The notes under the pieces were generated by a model. It was not told the origin of the DNA. It made no database searches and worked only from the letters and a program-made list of their open reading frames with translations. From NCBI GenBank assembly GCA_024180945.1, contig JAKSGN010000043.1:2170001-2234000 (forward strand): a DNA stretch of 64,000 nt, read 5' to 3'. Source of the DNA: Macrophomina tecta. Its lineage: Eukaryota; Ascomycota; Dothideomycetes; Botryosphaeriales; Botryosphaeriaceae. Made by a program: the position numbers and the translations under genes. Position 1 is the stretch's first letter. Every line of letters starts with the position of its first letter. This document shows positions 1-10,791 of the stretch, one piece after another.

Positions 1-1385
1 CGCCACCGTCCTCATCTCCAACCCCTCCCCATTCCTCGAATCACAACCCGTTTCATTCTCCTCATCCAGCAGCCTCGCCCTATCCGGCAGCACCATATCA
101 TTAAGCGCATCAAGCGTCTGCCTCAACTGCTCCCAATCGCCCAAAACAACCCACCTTTTCGCCCAGCCCCTCCTCCAACTAACCAACTTCAACAACAAAA
201 ACAACACCAGCAGCATGAACGGCCCAAGATAGATATTCAGCGCCCTTCAACCGCATGCTCCCGCGCCCGTTCCACAGCCCCGCGCTCGCAAACACCAGCA
301 CCACGAGCACACAGCCCACCAACGACACCCGCGCGGGCACGCCGAACGCCGTCGTCTCGCCGAACGCGGCGAGCAGGCGCGACGCGCGCGTCCAGTGCCG
401 CGCGTCGACCTGGACACCCAGGCCGAGGCCGTAGAGCGCGCGCGAGGCCGTCAAGAGGGCCGAGTTGGCGGTGCTGAGCGCGCTGTAGAGCAGGCAGACG
501 TTGAGCACCGAGTGAGAAGGGCACTCCGGTGCTGGTTTGCGTCTGGTCGATGGCGATGGTTGGGAGCGTGAAGTGGTTCGAGAAGGTGCTGCCTGTACTT
601 GGGTTGGTGGCGCTGCGGTGCGAGAGCTCGCCTCGGGGGTGGCAGCTGAACTGCGCGCTGTGATCGGATGTGAATGGTTGCTGGTAGTAGGGCGTGAGTT
701 TGTCGCAGTTCCATTCGACGTTGAGGGCGAACCCAAGGACGCTGAAGAGGTAGACGACTGTCACGATGTAGGCGATGTTCTTTGCGGGGGATTTTAGTTC
801 GCGCGGGTTTCGCGCTTCAAAGGCGGTGATTGTGACGGCTTTGATGCCGATGTATGGGTAGACCGCATTGCCAATTGCAAGCCTGCGTTTGGTTCGTTAA
901 CAGAGTTGCAGGGACACCAGGAAACTGTACTGTCCAAAGATCTTACACTATTGCCGTTGCTAAATCATTCACCACTTTCTCATTGTATTGGAAGCCATCT
1001 TTGATGGCTGACAGGAGGATCAGTAAGAGGTACCCAAGAACTCTGGCTCACATCTGCTATGGATCGGTGGATTGCTGGCGCCTTCAAATCAGTTCCACTT
1101 CTGATTTGAGTTGACCAGTCTAAGCACATACCTCCGAGATTGATCGCAATCATGGTGATGAAGATGAAAAAGACAACCATCAGTTTGGGGATGCCTCCAG
1201 CAAACTCAATCCAGCCAAAGATCTGTATGCAAGTCAGCCGCCCGGCTCAATCTTTCTCCCGCTATGTTTCGCTCACCGAGACGCTATTGAAGTTGATAAG
1301 AAACACTACTGTGGAGAAGAGAATAAATACAAGCACCTTCGGTAGCATCCCGTCCCCCCAATATACAACCAAGGTCGCCCGTAGT
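1..1385 (-). pseudogene. Amino-acid permease remnant, 5'-truncated and frameshifted, running off the window start
   Basis: Reverse-strand pieces read like a fungal amino-acid/polyamine permease. In order they are a helix around LVVYWGDGMLPKVLVF (about 1370-1290), then FGWIEFAGG followed by MVVFFIFITMIAINLGG (about 1220-1135), then YIGIKAVTITAFEARNPREL (about 865-800), then LNVCLLYSALSTANSALL (about 510-455). Two introns with usable GT-AG ends separate the first pieces. The gene looks dead. Nothing resembling the N-terminal helices lies upstream before the forward gene starting at 1620. The frame must shift near 510-520, between GVPF and the LNVCLLYSAL segment. It must shift again near 240, after RLKGAEYL, to stay in the conserved C-terminal part. 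No intron fits at either place. The last residues continue beyond the window edge. Family assignment is by motif order only. Whether the shifts are real decay or sequencing errors cannot be told here. Confidence 0.6.
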
Positions 1386-1619
1386 CGTGGCTATCGCTGC
1401 AAAACTGACGGCATAAGTATACCTATAAGACTATCAGCATTCCAAACGTATTATGAAAGGGCAAACTGGATTGAACGACCAGTTGAGAGACAACAGCTGC
1501 GCTGCACCATCTCCACCACACAATTGCGCTCCAGCATATCACTGGAACAGCGAGCCGGAGAACGCAGGTTCTGTAAGCATTTCAGCGCCATTCAAGATCC
1601 ACCCGCACCCACAGAATCG

Positions 1620-2810
1620 ATGTCGTCCCGCAGTCTCCTCGCGCAAGAATACTCCCTCGGCCCCTTCCCCATAACCGAGCGCCTCCTCCGAAAGCTGCTG
1701 ACGCGCTACGCCGTATCACCGCCCTTTCTCGACGTCCTGCGCGGCGTGTCCAACGAGACGCGCATCTCCGAGGAGAGCTACGGCAACACCTTCTACCGCG
1801 CCAGCCGCACGGGCGTCGAGATCTCCTACCAGCTCAAGTACGCCGCCAAGGCTGGCTACAACTCGGCTTTCCAGTGGAAGGTGCGGCAGACGGAGGTCTT
1901 CCACCGCATGACGCTGAGCACCGGGGGTCCGGAGAACCTCTGGCTTATCTTCCAGCCCATTAAGGAGTCGAGGTTTGAGAGGAGCTTGCAGAGGAAGTCC
2001 GAGGATGGAGATGGCTGGGAGCCTCTGGAGCGAAATCCCGTGCGGCAGCACGTCATGCTCATTTCAGCGTATGTCGACAATTGGCGGGAGTATCTGGCGA
2101 GCCTGGCCCAAGAGTATCAATATCATGTGAGTGTCCTGCTGCAACCTAACCGAGAGATCTTGTGCTTTGGGCTCATTGAGCTGAAACGTTGCAGCGAAGG
2201 AGAATAGCCGCAGTCTAGTTTGCAAATGACGAGGACTTTAATCAGAGGCTGAACTTTGAAAGCATCCAGGAACTCCGCAGCAATTGTCCCAAGCCACAGG
2301 GTGCTGCTGCAAAAGTTTGGATTAGGCAACCTAAATTTGAGACTTCTCTCGTCGACCTCAAGCAAAAAAAAAAAAGCTAACGGACCATGACAGGTGACGG
2401 ACGCCTTGAGTTTGCGGAATCAGAACAACGCAGCTGCAAACCAAAAGATTGCAAAGGATATCAACGAGACAATGCTGAATTTGACGATGGAGAGTGTAGA
2501 TGATAGCTATGTGGTACGAGTGGTGACACTCGCGACTCTCATCTATTTGCCAGGAAGTTTCGTTGCAGTGAGTGCTCGTTCTCTTTATCGATGAGGTTGA
2601 AATAAAGGCTGACAGCCGCTGAAGTCCCTCTTCGGAATGAACTTTTTTGATTATGACCATGGGGTGATGAAGATAGCCGCCAACTCCTGGATATACTTGG
2701 TGGTGACTGTTCCTCTGACGCTCTTGACCGCCTTGGCTTGGTGGGTGGCAGCCAACGGCCAAAAGAAGAAGCGAGAGAGGAGGCGGCTTGAGGGGAGTGA
2801 AAAGGCATGA
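1620..2810 (+). CDS. CorA-like (Mg2+ transporter superfamily) membrane protein
   Basis: Exon 1 (1620-2126) encodes a soluble N-terminal part. The C-terminus carries a CorA-like signature: a helix with DALSLRNQN and DINETMLNLT, then LIYLPGSFVA, the GMNFF form of the CorA pore motif GMN, and a second hydrophobic helix (WIYLVVTVPLTLLTALAWW) followed by a lysine/arginine-rich tail. CorA proteins are pentameric ion channels; many fungal relatives have no assigned substrate. Splice sites are GTGAGT at 2127, probably an acceptor TCTAG before FANDEDF (about 2216), and GTGAGT at about 2571 with an acceptor before PLKSLFGMNFF. The middle is odd. Between about 2270 and 2395 no canonical intron gives a clean frame, and roughly 100 residues of coiled coil normal for this family appear to be missing. 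The gene may therefore be shortened or damaged. Its 3' end overlaps the opposite-strand kinase-type gene. Confidence 0.6.
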
Positions 2811-5131
2811 AGACCAGGCTTGGGCGAGGTATCATAGATGCGCGACGACAGCTTTGCAAATAACAACGGCATTTTCGGTTTCTTGGCTGGCCCAGATAAG
2901 TATGCAACGAGCTCCGACCCCGATTGCTGGAGAATGAAATCGTCGTATTTTGGGTCATAGCGGTCGCTAAATGAGGAAGATATTGCCACCTCATTCATGC
3001 TGGGCCGCCACCTTGTTGGAAGAGAAGGCGCCATGTCAAGCAAGACAAATCCGGGTGAACTGTTCAGATGTCCTTGTCGAATGAAAATGACAGCACTGCC
3101 GCTTGGAATAACAGAGCCGTGGGAGATGCCGTCATACTTGGAGGCAAATTCAAAGCGACTGAGCTTACCGCCTTCCTCCCCGATGATTGATCCATTACCA
3201 TGAGTATCAATGGTTAGAAAGTAGGGCTCAAGGCCGCTGAAGACTTGCGTTGCTCGCCAGGCGACTAAGATATTGTTCGCGAGGCCCTGGGGTGGGTCGA
3301 CCTTTTCCTGCTCATGTCAGTACAAGGGTGAAGCCGTGTGAGGAGATACTTCCAATGCTTGTCCATGCCTGCCAATATTCGCTTCCGTCAGATCTTGACA
3401 AAGCGTAGATATGACGGCCGTCATGACTGAAAGCTGCTGCACGCAGGATAGCTCCACGGAGTTTGAGGATTTGATCATCTTGGCTATTGTCTGTCAGTCT
3501 ATAAAGATGCAAGAAAAATAATCAAAGTCTGCATACCAACCAAGACGGCGTAAAGTCAGGTTTCCGTCATCTCCATGTATCAAACAGTGACCCTCGGTGG
3601 AAACAGACAATCCGGACGCGGAACCACGAAAGTCGAATATTACCCCTTTCGGTCCTTTGACCTGAACCTAGTTATAAGTGAGCATCAACTCTTATATCAA
3701 GAGCGGTTAATGCACGTGTGATGAAGAACTCAATTTCTTATATTCAACATTCCGGGAATCAAGAGGATAAAATAGTGCAGCAATGAACTGGCCCCAGTCA
3801 TGAACGCGACGACATCCAGCAACATGCATCCAAAGGACCACACATCACTTGTAGATCCAACTTCATCATCCCTGAACTCAACTTCCGGGGCCTGGTACTC
3901 AGCTGGGAATTGCTTTGCGCGGGTAAGGGTGGCCTGCCTGTCTCCGTGATCAAGACGTTCGACATGCCGTATGTCAGATATGCCAAAGTCGGTGATCTTC
4001 CCTCTTGTCTCCGGATCGTCGTCCCAGAAAGCCACAATACTGGAAGGTTTGATGTCCATGTGCATACAGCGGATAAGCTCATTATTCGCACTCTTGCGTA
4101 TACCAGCGTGCAGCCACTGTGTCGCTGAGGTGACGACCCCTTTTAGTTCAGATAGGAGGAAATAAGGCCTAAATTTCGTCTTGTGGTCTTGAAAGCGGTC
4201 GCACATTCCGAAGAGCACCTTATTGAGATTACACTCCGCAAGACTGGAAATAATGTATCCGCGGGCGCTACCCCTGAATTTGCCGACTTGTATAGCCGGG
4301 AAGCTGAATAGAACGTTCTGATTCGGTCTAATGGAATCCTTGAGCAGCTCGAGATTTAGCTTCTCCTGCTGAAAGTCATCGAACCTGCTGGCTGGGAAAC
4401 TTTTCACGGCTACGATCCTCTCCTGAACTTGATTAGCAAAAAAGAGGGACCACCAGAGAAGGTTGTGGGGAACGTACTTCAGAATTTTGGTTGCCATTTT
4501 TCTTAACCATGTGATATGGAGCAATCCTCTCTTTTGTGACTTTGATCCCCACTCTTTCGTGCATGAATTCCTCCTTATCCTTCCGCAAGAAAAGCATGGG
4601 TGCCCTCTGATGCTCAGGTTCTCGTGCCGGGATGGCCTGACGGTAGGTAGCAGGCTCCATTTAGTGGATGGTGATTGGCAGAAACCGGAACTGTTCATGG
4701 AAGAAGTCCCTCGAAAATTCAAACACCATCTGTTCCAACTCGTGCTCCTCCAAAGGAAGTCTGCTGTCGATACGGTTCTTTTCCGCCGGCACAGCTTCCT
4801 TCATGAAGTACTGCATCCACTGGTCAAACCTGATCCAGAATAGAATTGAGATTATTTTCAGCTGGTTTTGGAGAATTTGTGATTTCGTGGGATCCCTCAG
4901 CCTCAAGATCTTTGCAAAGCGGTCGAAGTAAGAGCCTCGCTCTGGTGTCTGGCGGGTCCATATGTCCTCAAGCTGCTGATACGTCAGGAACTGCATGCCA
5001 CCGTCCTGCTGGGTGCCCTGCATTTCTTGAAGCAATGCTTCTCTGATCTCTTTTCGAAGTTCTCTCAGTTTCGTCTCAGGATGCGCCAGCAAGGCCATGG
5101 CCACCGTGAGATGTTCCTTGAACCGCGACAT
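2651..5131 (-). pseudogene. Serine/threonine kinase-like gene with a propeller-like C-terminal part, interrupted by an in-frame stop
   Basis: From ATG at 5131 an alpha-helical N-terminal region of about 155 residues ends in FFHEQFRFLPITIH and a TAA at 4661-4663. The same frame then continues with MEPATYRQAIPAR into a kinase domain, so the stop sits inside an otherwise continuous protein. Exon 1 ends at 4478 (GTACGT donor) and exon 2 starts at 4422. Kinase landmarks are the VAVK lysine, the catalytic loop HMDIKPSSIV, TDFGIS, APEVE and DVWSFGCML. The catalytic-loop asparagine (HxDxKPxN) is serine, which would weaken metal binding. Downstream exons (about 3670 to 2651) carry beta-rich segments such as AAAFSHDGRHIYALS, suggestive of a propeller, but their exact joins are not resolved. 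The kinase half could in principle start at its own ATG (4660). A sequencing error at the stop is also possible. Its 3' end overlaps the CorA-like gene by about 160 bases. Confidence 0.55.
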
Positions 5132-6601
5132 TTGGGAACATCTTTTGCGGACGGACCGAAAGGCTACCAAAGGTGGCGTTCAGTTGGCTCGGGTTGAAGG
5201 GCGAGGATAGCGCAGCAGGCGCGACATACCAGACACTGCGACAAGCAATGATGGGCAAGTCGGTCGCGCGCTGAAGGGCCGCAGAGACCCCTCCACGGAT
5301 GGGTTGGCTGTGAGTACAGGAAATGTTGTAGCACGCGGCCTGATGGGGTGGAAGAGTGATAGGAGAGCTGATAAAGCGGTCGAATGGCGGGCGGAGGTGG
5401 CGTTGGACAGAGGCCAGCGAGGCTTAGCTGAGGAGCCGCACGAGGGCGGTCACAGACTTCCTTCGCCTCGCGCACAGCTTTCCTGGCATAAGCCGAAGGA
5501 TCCGGTGGCTCGAGTGAGGAGGGCGAGGGCGAAAAGGGGGCTCGCGTTGCGCAGCGCTCCGCTGGCAGGGCAAGACGCGCAAGGCCGGCGGCTACCTACG
5601 CATCGCCCAGCAGGTAAGCCACCCAGCTGAACTTAGCAAGACGGCCTCTTGCACTCTAATTTACGACGCCACATGGCTGGATCTGAACCATCCTGGACCA
5701 GATGTGTCCGTGTCAGCGAGGAATGTATGCTCCGATATACCCATCCGCTGCTGAGCTTGGGTGTGCTTACCTGACCCGCACTTAGCCGCTACCACAAGCC
5801 TTAGAAATAGGCTGCCTCGGGCCGCCTGACTGCTTAGCTATAAACACCGATTGTCGTGCTTCGTTTCCGCGAGCCCTGATCGCGATGGCGTGCCATGCTG
5901 CGCGGTGTATGGGCCGAATGGTATGTCTCATCGGGGCAGTGCGGTTCGATCGGCATCGCCAACCTGTAGCTGCGGCATCCCGAAGTTGCTGCTGCGAAGC
6001 TTCGATGCAAGTACCCGTTCAAGATGAAGGATACGTGGTTACAGAGAGAGGCGGAGAGAGGGACGTCGTCGGCAGGAAAGATAGTTACTGCAGTGCCTGT
6101 CGCGCCAGCACGTAATCACATGAGCTCCAAACAAACCATGCTCAGACGCATATTCGTGGAAAGCACGAAGCAGCTCCCGGGAATGCACGGTAATGACAGC
6201 AGCGGGACATCAAAGAGCACGCTACTATGCATACGCCAGGCCATGAACTAAGTGTAGCTTCGGAAGGCCGTTTCAGCAATCTGCGTTCAACAACTTGGAA
6301 TGCGATTTCCAGGCTTTTGGCCAAAGAAAGAGACCACAGGCGAACCCTATTGTAATTTCGACTAGTCACGGCACTTCTCGCGCCAAGTCTATAAATACAG
6401 TGGCTTTACTCTCGTAAGATTGCAAAAACAAATGCTCAAGTGAAGGTCTTTAACCGTACACAACGCCACTCCCCATGCTCCGCACATACATACCTTCTCT
6501 TCGGCGTCGTCGGCTTGAAGCATGTATGTGTCGCAATCCTCATGGACTATGCTCATAGAAAAACGAATAGAAAAGAAAACATCCTTCCATCAACGCCCCT
6601 C
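5132..6601. other. Intergenic, no gene recognised
   Basis: This stretch lies upstream of the kinase-like gene and downstream of the Asi-type gene. Short open frames here show no recognisable domain. A TATA-like TATAAATA on the forward strand (6389-6396) has no gene following it before the antisense Asi-type gene. Confidence 0.5.
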
Positions 6602-9486
6602 TCAAGGAACGAAAAGCCTAGAGTATGCAGCGACGTCCGAGCGACAGCAGACGCACGAGTCAAAATTCCTAGTCGCGAGCCCAACCCGGCAGTCATCGCA
6701 CAAGCTAAGGCATCCGCAGGGCCAGACCAAGATGGTGCGCGGGCTGGCCTGGCAGACGACGCACTGCGGGCCGCCTGAGCCCATACCGTCGGCACCGGAC
6801 GCCCAAGTGCCAGCGTCGTCTGTGGAGCTGCCTCGCTGCGGAGCAGTCGCACTGCGCCTCTCGAGGATGTAGCGTTCGAGGGCTTGCTCCTCCTCTTCGG
6901 GCGTCATGGTGGAATGCATGTGACCAGACAGGTAGCGGGAGGCCAGCAGGCGGCTGCGGTCGCGCTCGACAGCCTTGCGGTACTGAGCGCGGGTCATGAT
7001 GCGGTTGCTGCGGAGGTGGCTGGCGAGAAGCTGGGCCTCTGTTCTATCTTCGTCGGTCTGAGGATCAAGGAGACGGGCGAGTTGAGACGGGTCAATGGAA
7101 GCATCGTCCAAGGTCGGGGTTACTTCTCTGTCGGGGTGAGGATCTTCCTGCGTCGGTGTCCGTCGGCCATCTTCTTCAACGTCAGACCAGGCCTCTTCGC
7201 CGGTGAGGGTGGACATGGACATGAAGCTCGTAGTATCGTCGTTTTCAGACACATCCGACGGCAGTGTATAGTCCCCGCTTGAGTCAACGTCACCCCACCA
7301 GCCTCCGTTCTTCCACCAAGAGTAGAGGTTGGAGCTGAGTGACTCCTCACTGAGATCCTCACCGAATAGAGTCCTGCCATTTTGTTCGAGTCGTTTTCTG
7401 GTCTCGGCCTCGACATCGACATTGGTGTCTGAGGGAAGCGTGAGCTTTCCCTCTGGAGTGAGATACCAGAACTCCAGCTCTCTCGAACGAAGTTCCGCGG
7501 CCATGCGTCCCACGCTTGTTTCTTTCAGGCTCACAGACCTCTGATTGATGCCGGCAAACGTGAGCAGCCATCGAGGCCTGCGAGTGATTCCGAGTTTGCG
7601 CATTATAGAAAGTAACAGCCGAGCTTGGATAGCCAGAACTAAGCGGTGGATGCCCCGGGCAAATTCGTAGGTCATTACCCACCGTCCTCGACGCTGCAGC
7701 AATCCAACACCATTGTCTCTTCCAGCAGCCCTCGCCTCTGGCAGGCTTTTCTGCCCGCGGGTTTTCCGTTCCCTCGCATACCCGGAACGCAGTGCAGTCG
7801 CGCTTTCTGGCACATCTTTCGCTTTAACACCATCGGCAACGAAATCTTCACGCAGCTCGGCCGGTATACCGTCGATGGTGCGTTGGACCATGGCGCGTCT
7901 TTCCGCAAACTCCTGAATTCTCTTGCCCTCCAGCCAAGTCATCTCGCTGACACGGATAGGGGTGCCCTCGTTGAGGAAAACGGCTTCGCTTGCTGCCGTC
8001 AGAACGGTGAAACCGATCTTCAAAAGCGCGGTGTAGAAATCATCCGCCCAGCTCACACTGATTGGCGTACTTCCGGAGAAGTGGACATTTGCCTGTAAGT
8101 TTCCATACGCTGTTCGGAATCTTTCTTTGAGGGTCAAGTTGCGCTCGGCGCCGGCAGGGAGGTTGAATGCAGTGACTAAGAGTGCTAGTCCGTAAATGAG
8201 CGCGCAGGCCGTCAAGCCGGCCATGATTAAGAGATGCGGAATGAAGCCAACAAGGCAGACCGTAGGGATCCTGAGAATTCCAAGATCGTTCGGGATTGCA
8301 TCGATGGTGCCAGTCATCCTGAGGAACGTCCAGATAAACACGACCATGTAAGCAACTCCCCAAACGCCGGTATTGACGAGTCGAAAGCGGGTTCGCAAGC
8401 CTAAGACGGCGAGGATATTACTGCTAAGATGGCTCAAGCTGGATACGACGGCCATGACGAGCACTTCAGGAGGGACATTCAAGACCTGGAGGAGCATGCT
8501 TCGAGTCAACTTCAAGGTAGTGCCGTCTGCTCTAGCCACTGTGGCAGTCGAGCTGCCCAAGTCAAAAGGCTTCGTCAGCATAGCTTCGGTCTCCGAAAAG
8601 GCTAGCGAATGCTCAAATAGTGTCATGCCTGTCTCCGGCATCGGTTGACGGCCCTGGAGCGCGCATGACATGGTCTCGGTGAACTGGCTCAGGCACAAGC
8701 TCAAAAACAGAGGCCACAGGCGTGCAAGAGATCCGTTCAAAGAAAGGAAATCGCCCTCCGAGTGCCCCATGTTAACGGCCCTGCAGGATGCCATGTCATC
8801 TTCCCAGTAGAGAACTTTGGAGCTCAGCTTATACAGCAGGCCTCCTTCGCCTGCCATATCCACTGCAAGAGGCTGCTTAGCATCGTTGTATCTCAATTGC
8901 GACCACTCGGGGGATGTCTGGCAACGGATTGCCTGAAGTAGACACTGAGTCTGGTATACCAACGTCACGATTGGAATGAGGTAAACGGCGAGACGGACGT
9001 GCCATTGGAAGTTGAGGGGGATGCGGGAGGAGGCGTAGAATTGGGTGCGATTCAACAAAATGGCCTGTGATGGGTATCATCAGTCTCCAGCAGGGAGTCG
9101 CTCATGCGAATGGCACGTACCACAGTGAAAGTAGCGAGTGCCCATCTTGACGTAATGTAGCTGAAGATGCCGCCAATCTTGCCGAGGTTCCAGAGGTAGT
9201 CCAGGTTGAACAAGCTGTCGGCGCCCTCTACAGCTTCACCGCTTGTGGCAGCGGCAGCGGCTGAAGCGGCAGCGCCGGGTACGGCGGCGGCAGAGCTCTG
9301 GACGAACTTGCCGGCGGCAGAGGTGATGTTGTTGGTGAGGTTGGCAGCACCCGATCCGGTGGCCTCGGCAATGACAGTGCCGCTGTTCATCATCTTGCCC
9401 AGGATGCCGTCGAGCTGCTCCAGCGGGTTCATGACAAGCTGGCGTGCGGCTGTGGCAGCCTGGGGGATCGCACGGAGATACTCCAT
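6602..9486 (-). CDS. Asi1/Asi3-like multi-pass membrane RING ubiquitin ligase (inner nuclear membrane type)
   Basis: Two exons (9486-9121 and 9064-6602) joined over a 56-base intron (GTACGT...CACAG) give 942 residues. The N-terminal ~120 residues are alanine/serine-rich. At least five hydrophobic segments follow, including one after LNFQWHVRLAVYLIPIVTLV, LVMAVVSSLSHLSSNILAVL, VWGVAYMVVFIWTFL and PHLLIMAGLTACALIYGLAL. A long acidic, probably disordered region comes next. The extreme C-terminus has a cysteine-rich RING: CVVC, then WPCGCLSLCDDC, then CVCCR, ending in SRLFVP. This order, and especially the WPCGCLSLCDDCR signature with no histidine, matches the Asi1/Asi3 family. In yeast those proteins form an inner-nuclear-membrane ligase that degrades misplaced membrane proteins and latent Stp1/Stp2 regulators of amino-acid uptake. 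Membrane location and ligase activity are inferred from the family. The start ATG at 9486 is the first in frame and gives a complete open frame. Confidence 0.8.
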
Positions 9487-10732
9487 CGTGGCAGCGTCAC
9501 GTATATGGCCGGCGAGCCGGGGGGTCGCGTGGTGTTCTAGGTGGTCGTCTCAGCGCGTGCAAGCAGGAGCATCCGGGTTCGGGCAGCCAGCACCAGGCGG
9601 AAGGATGCTATGCGAAGGAACGTCGCATGTCCAGAGGGAGCGGAGGCAAGCGCCGGCGATGTTTTGCGAGCGAGTGCGTATGGGAGAAGCTCACAGGAGC
9701 ATTGCGATGAACCGCATCATCCGTTGCTGGGAGGCGCGGTCTCCGGAACGTTGGTCGAGCCCGCAACATCCGCCGCCGCTGGCCTGCCTGCCACACTCCC
9801 CTGGCCGTTTATGTCATAGCCCGACGTTTTCCCGCGCAGCTCTTCCTCCCGAGAAAAGACAAGCGTGTGTTTGTGCTGGCCACGAGCAAGCAAAGAAAGG
9901 CAACAGCAGGCCTCCATCATGCTCTCTACGAATCTGCATCTGCGAACGAGGAGGTTGTGCCGTCTTTCTTCATGTACGACGGGTAACGCATCTTTGAAGC
10001 AGCGTCCCACCGTCGATACCGTAGTCGGATGAGTGCGCTGGTAAGCAAGCTTGTATCTCTCGCCCCTCGTGCAATAGTTCGGGCTCCACAGAGGCTCTGA
10101 CGGCCAGATGGGTACATTCTGCTCCGCATCCACTGCCTGATGGCCAAGAGATAGGCGCTCGCGAGGCAGCTGATATCATCGGACACTGGCAACTCCGGTG
10201 ACCGAGCTCGCTGGGTAGCGCATCGGCGCCAGATTCCCGGATGCGGAAGTATGCAAACGCATTCTGCGCCGGAAAAGATCACATACCTTCGGTGTGCGAT
10301 AAATCATCGCCAGGAGTGTTCACAGCGCGCTGTCCAGGAGCACGAGGTCTCGCGCAAGGCAATTGGGACGAAAACGGAGACCAAGTGCCATCGATCCGTG
10401 TTTAATGAAGCCGCCAGAAATAACGAGCCATCAAGGAGAAGGGGCAGTGTGGAATAGCTATGTCCTCTTTCCCTCATTCCATTGTGGAGTCCTAGCAACC
10501 GCCTTATCCGTTTCATGGACTGTCATTCGAGATAAACGAAGCTGCCAGCCTTGGAGACCCGCGAAGCCCCCGACGCTGCATATCGCACGCATTGCCGCAT
10601 CACCATCCCTCGAGGCATGACGTCTCAACAAGCGTCGGCCCTCGGCGCTCACGATAGTGGCTGGAAAAGAGGCTGAACCCGGAATGCGATCAGATCCAAG
10701 CGCCAGCCCCAAGCGAGGGAGTGGCAAGCCGC

Positions 10733-10791
10733 AAAAAAAAAAAAAAAAAAAAAAAAGGAAAGAAAAGAAAAGAAAAGAAAACTGGGAGCAG
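10733..10791. repeat. A24 homopolymer followed by an (AAAAG)n microsatellite
   Basis: A run of 24 adenines is followed directly by several GAAAA units in an otherwise GC-rich intergenic stretch. Length is likely variable between isolates. Confidence 0.9.

Noticed and set aside
9206..9997. Forward frame of about 260 codons
   Set aside because: Starts as the antisense shadow of the alanine-rich exon of the Asi-type gene; no independent support.
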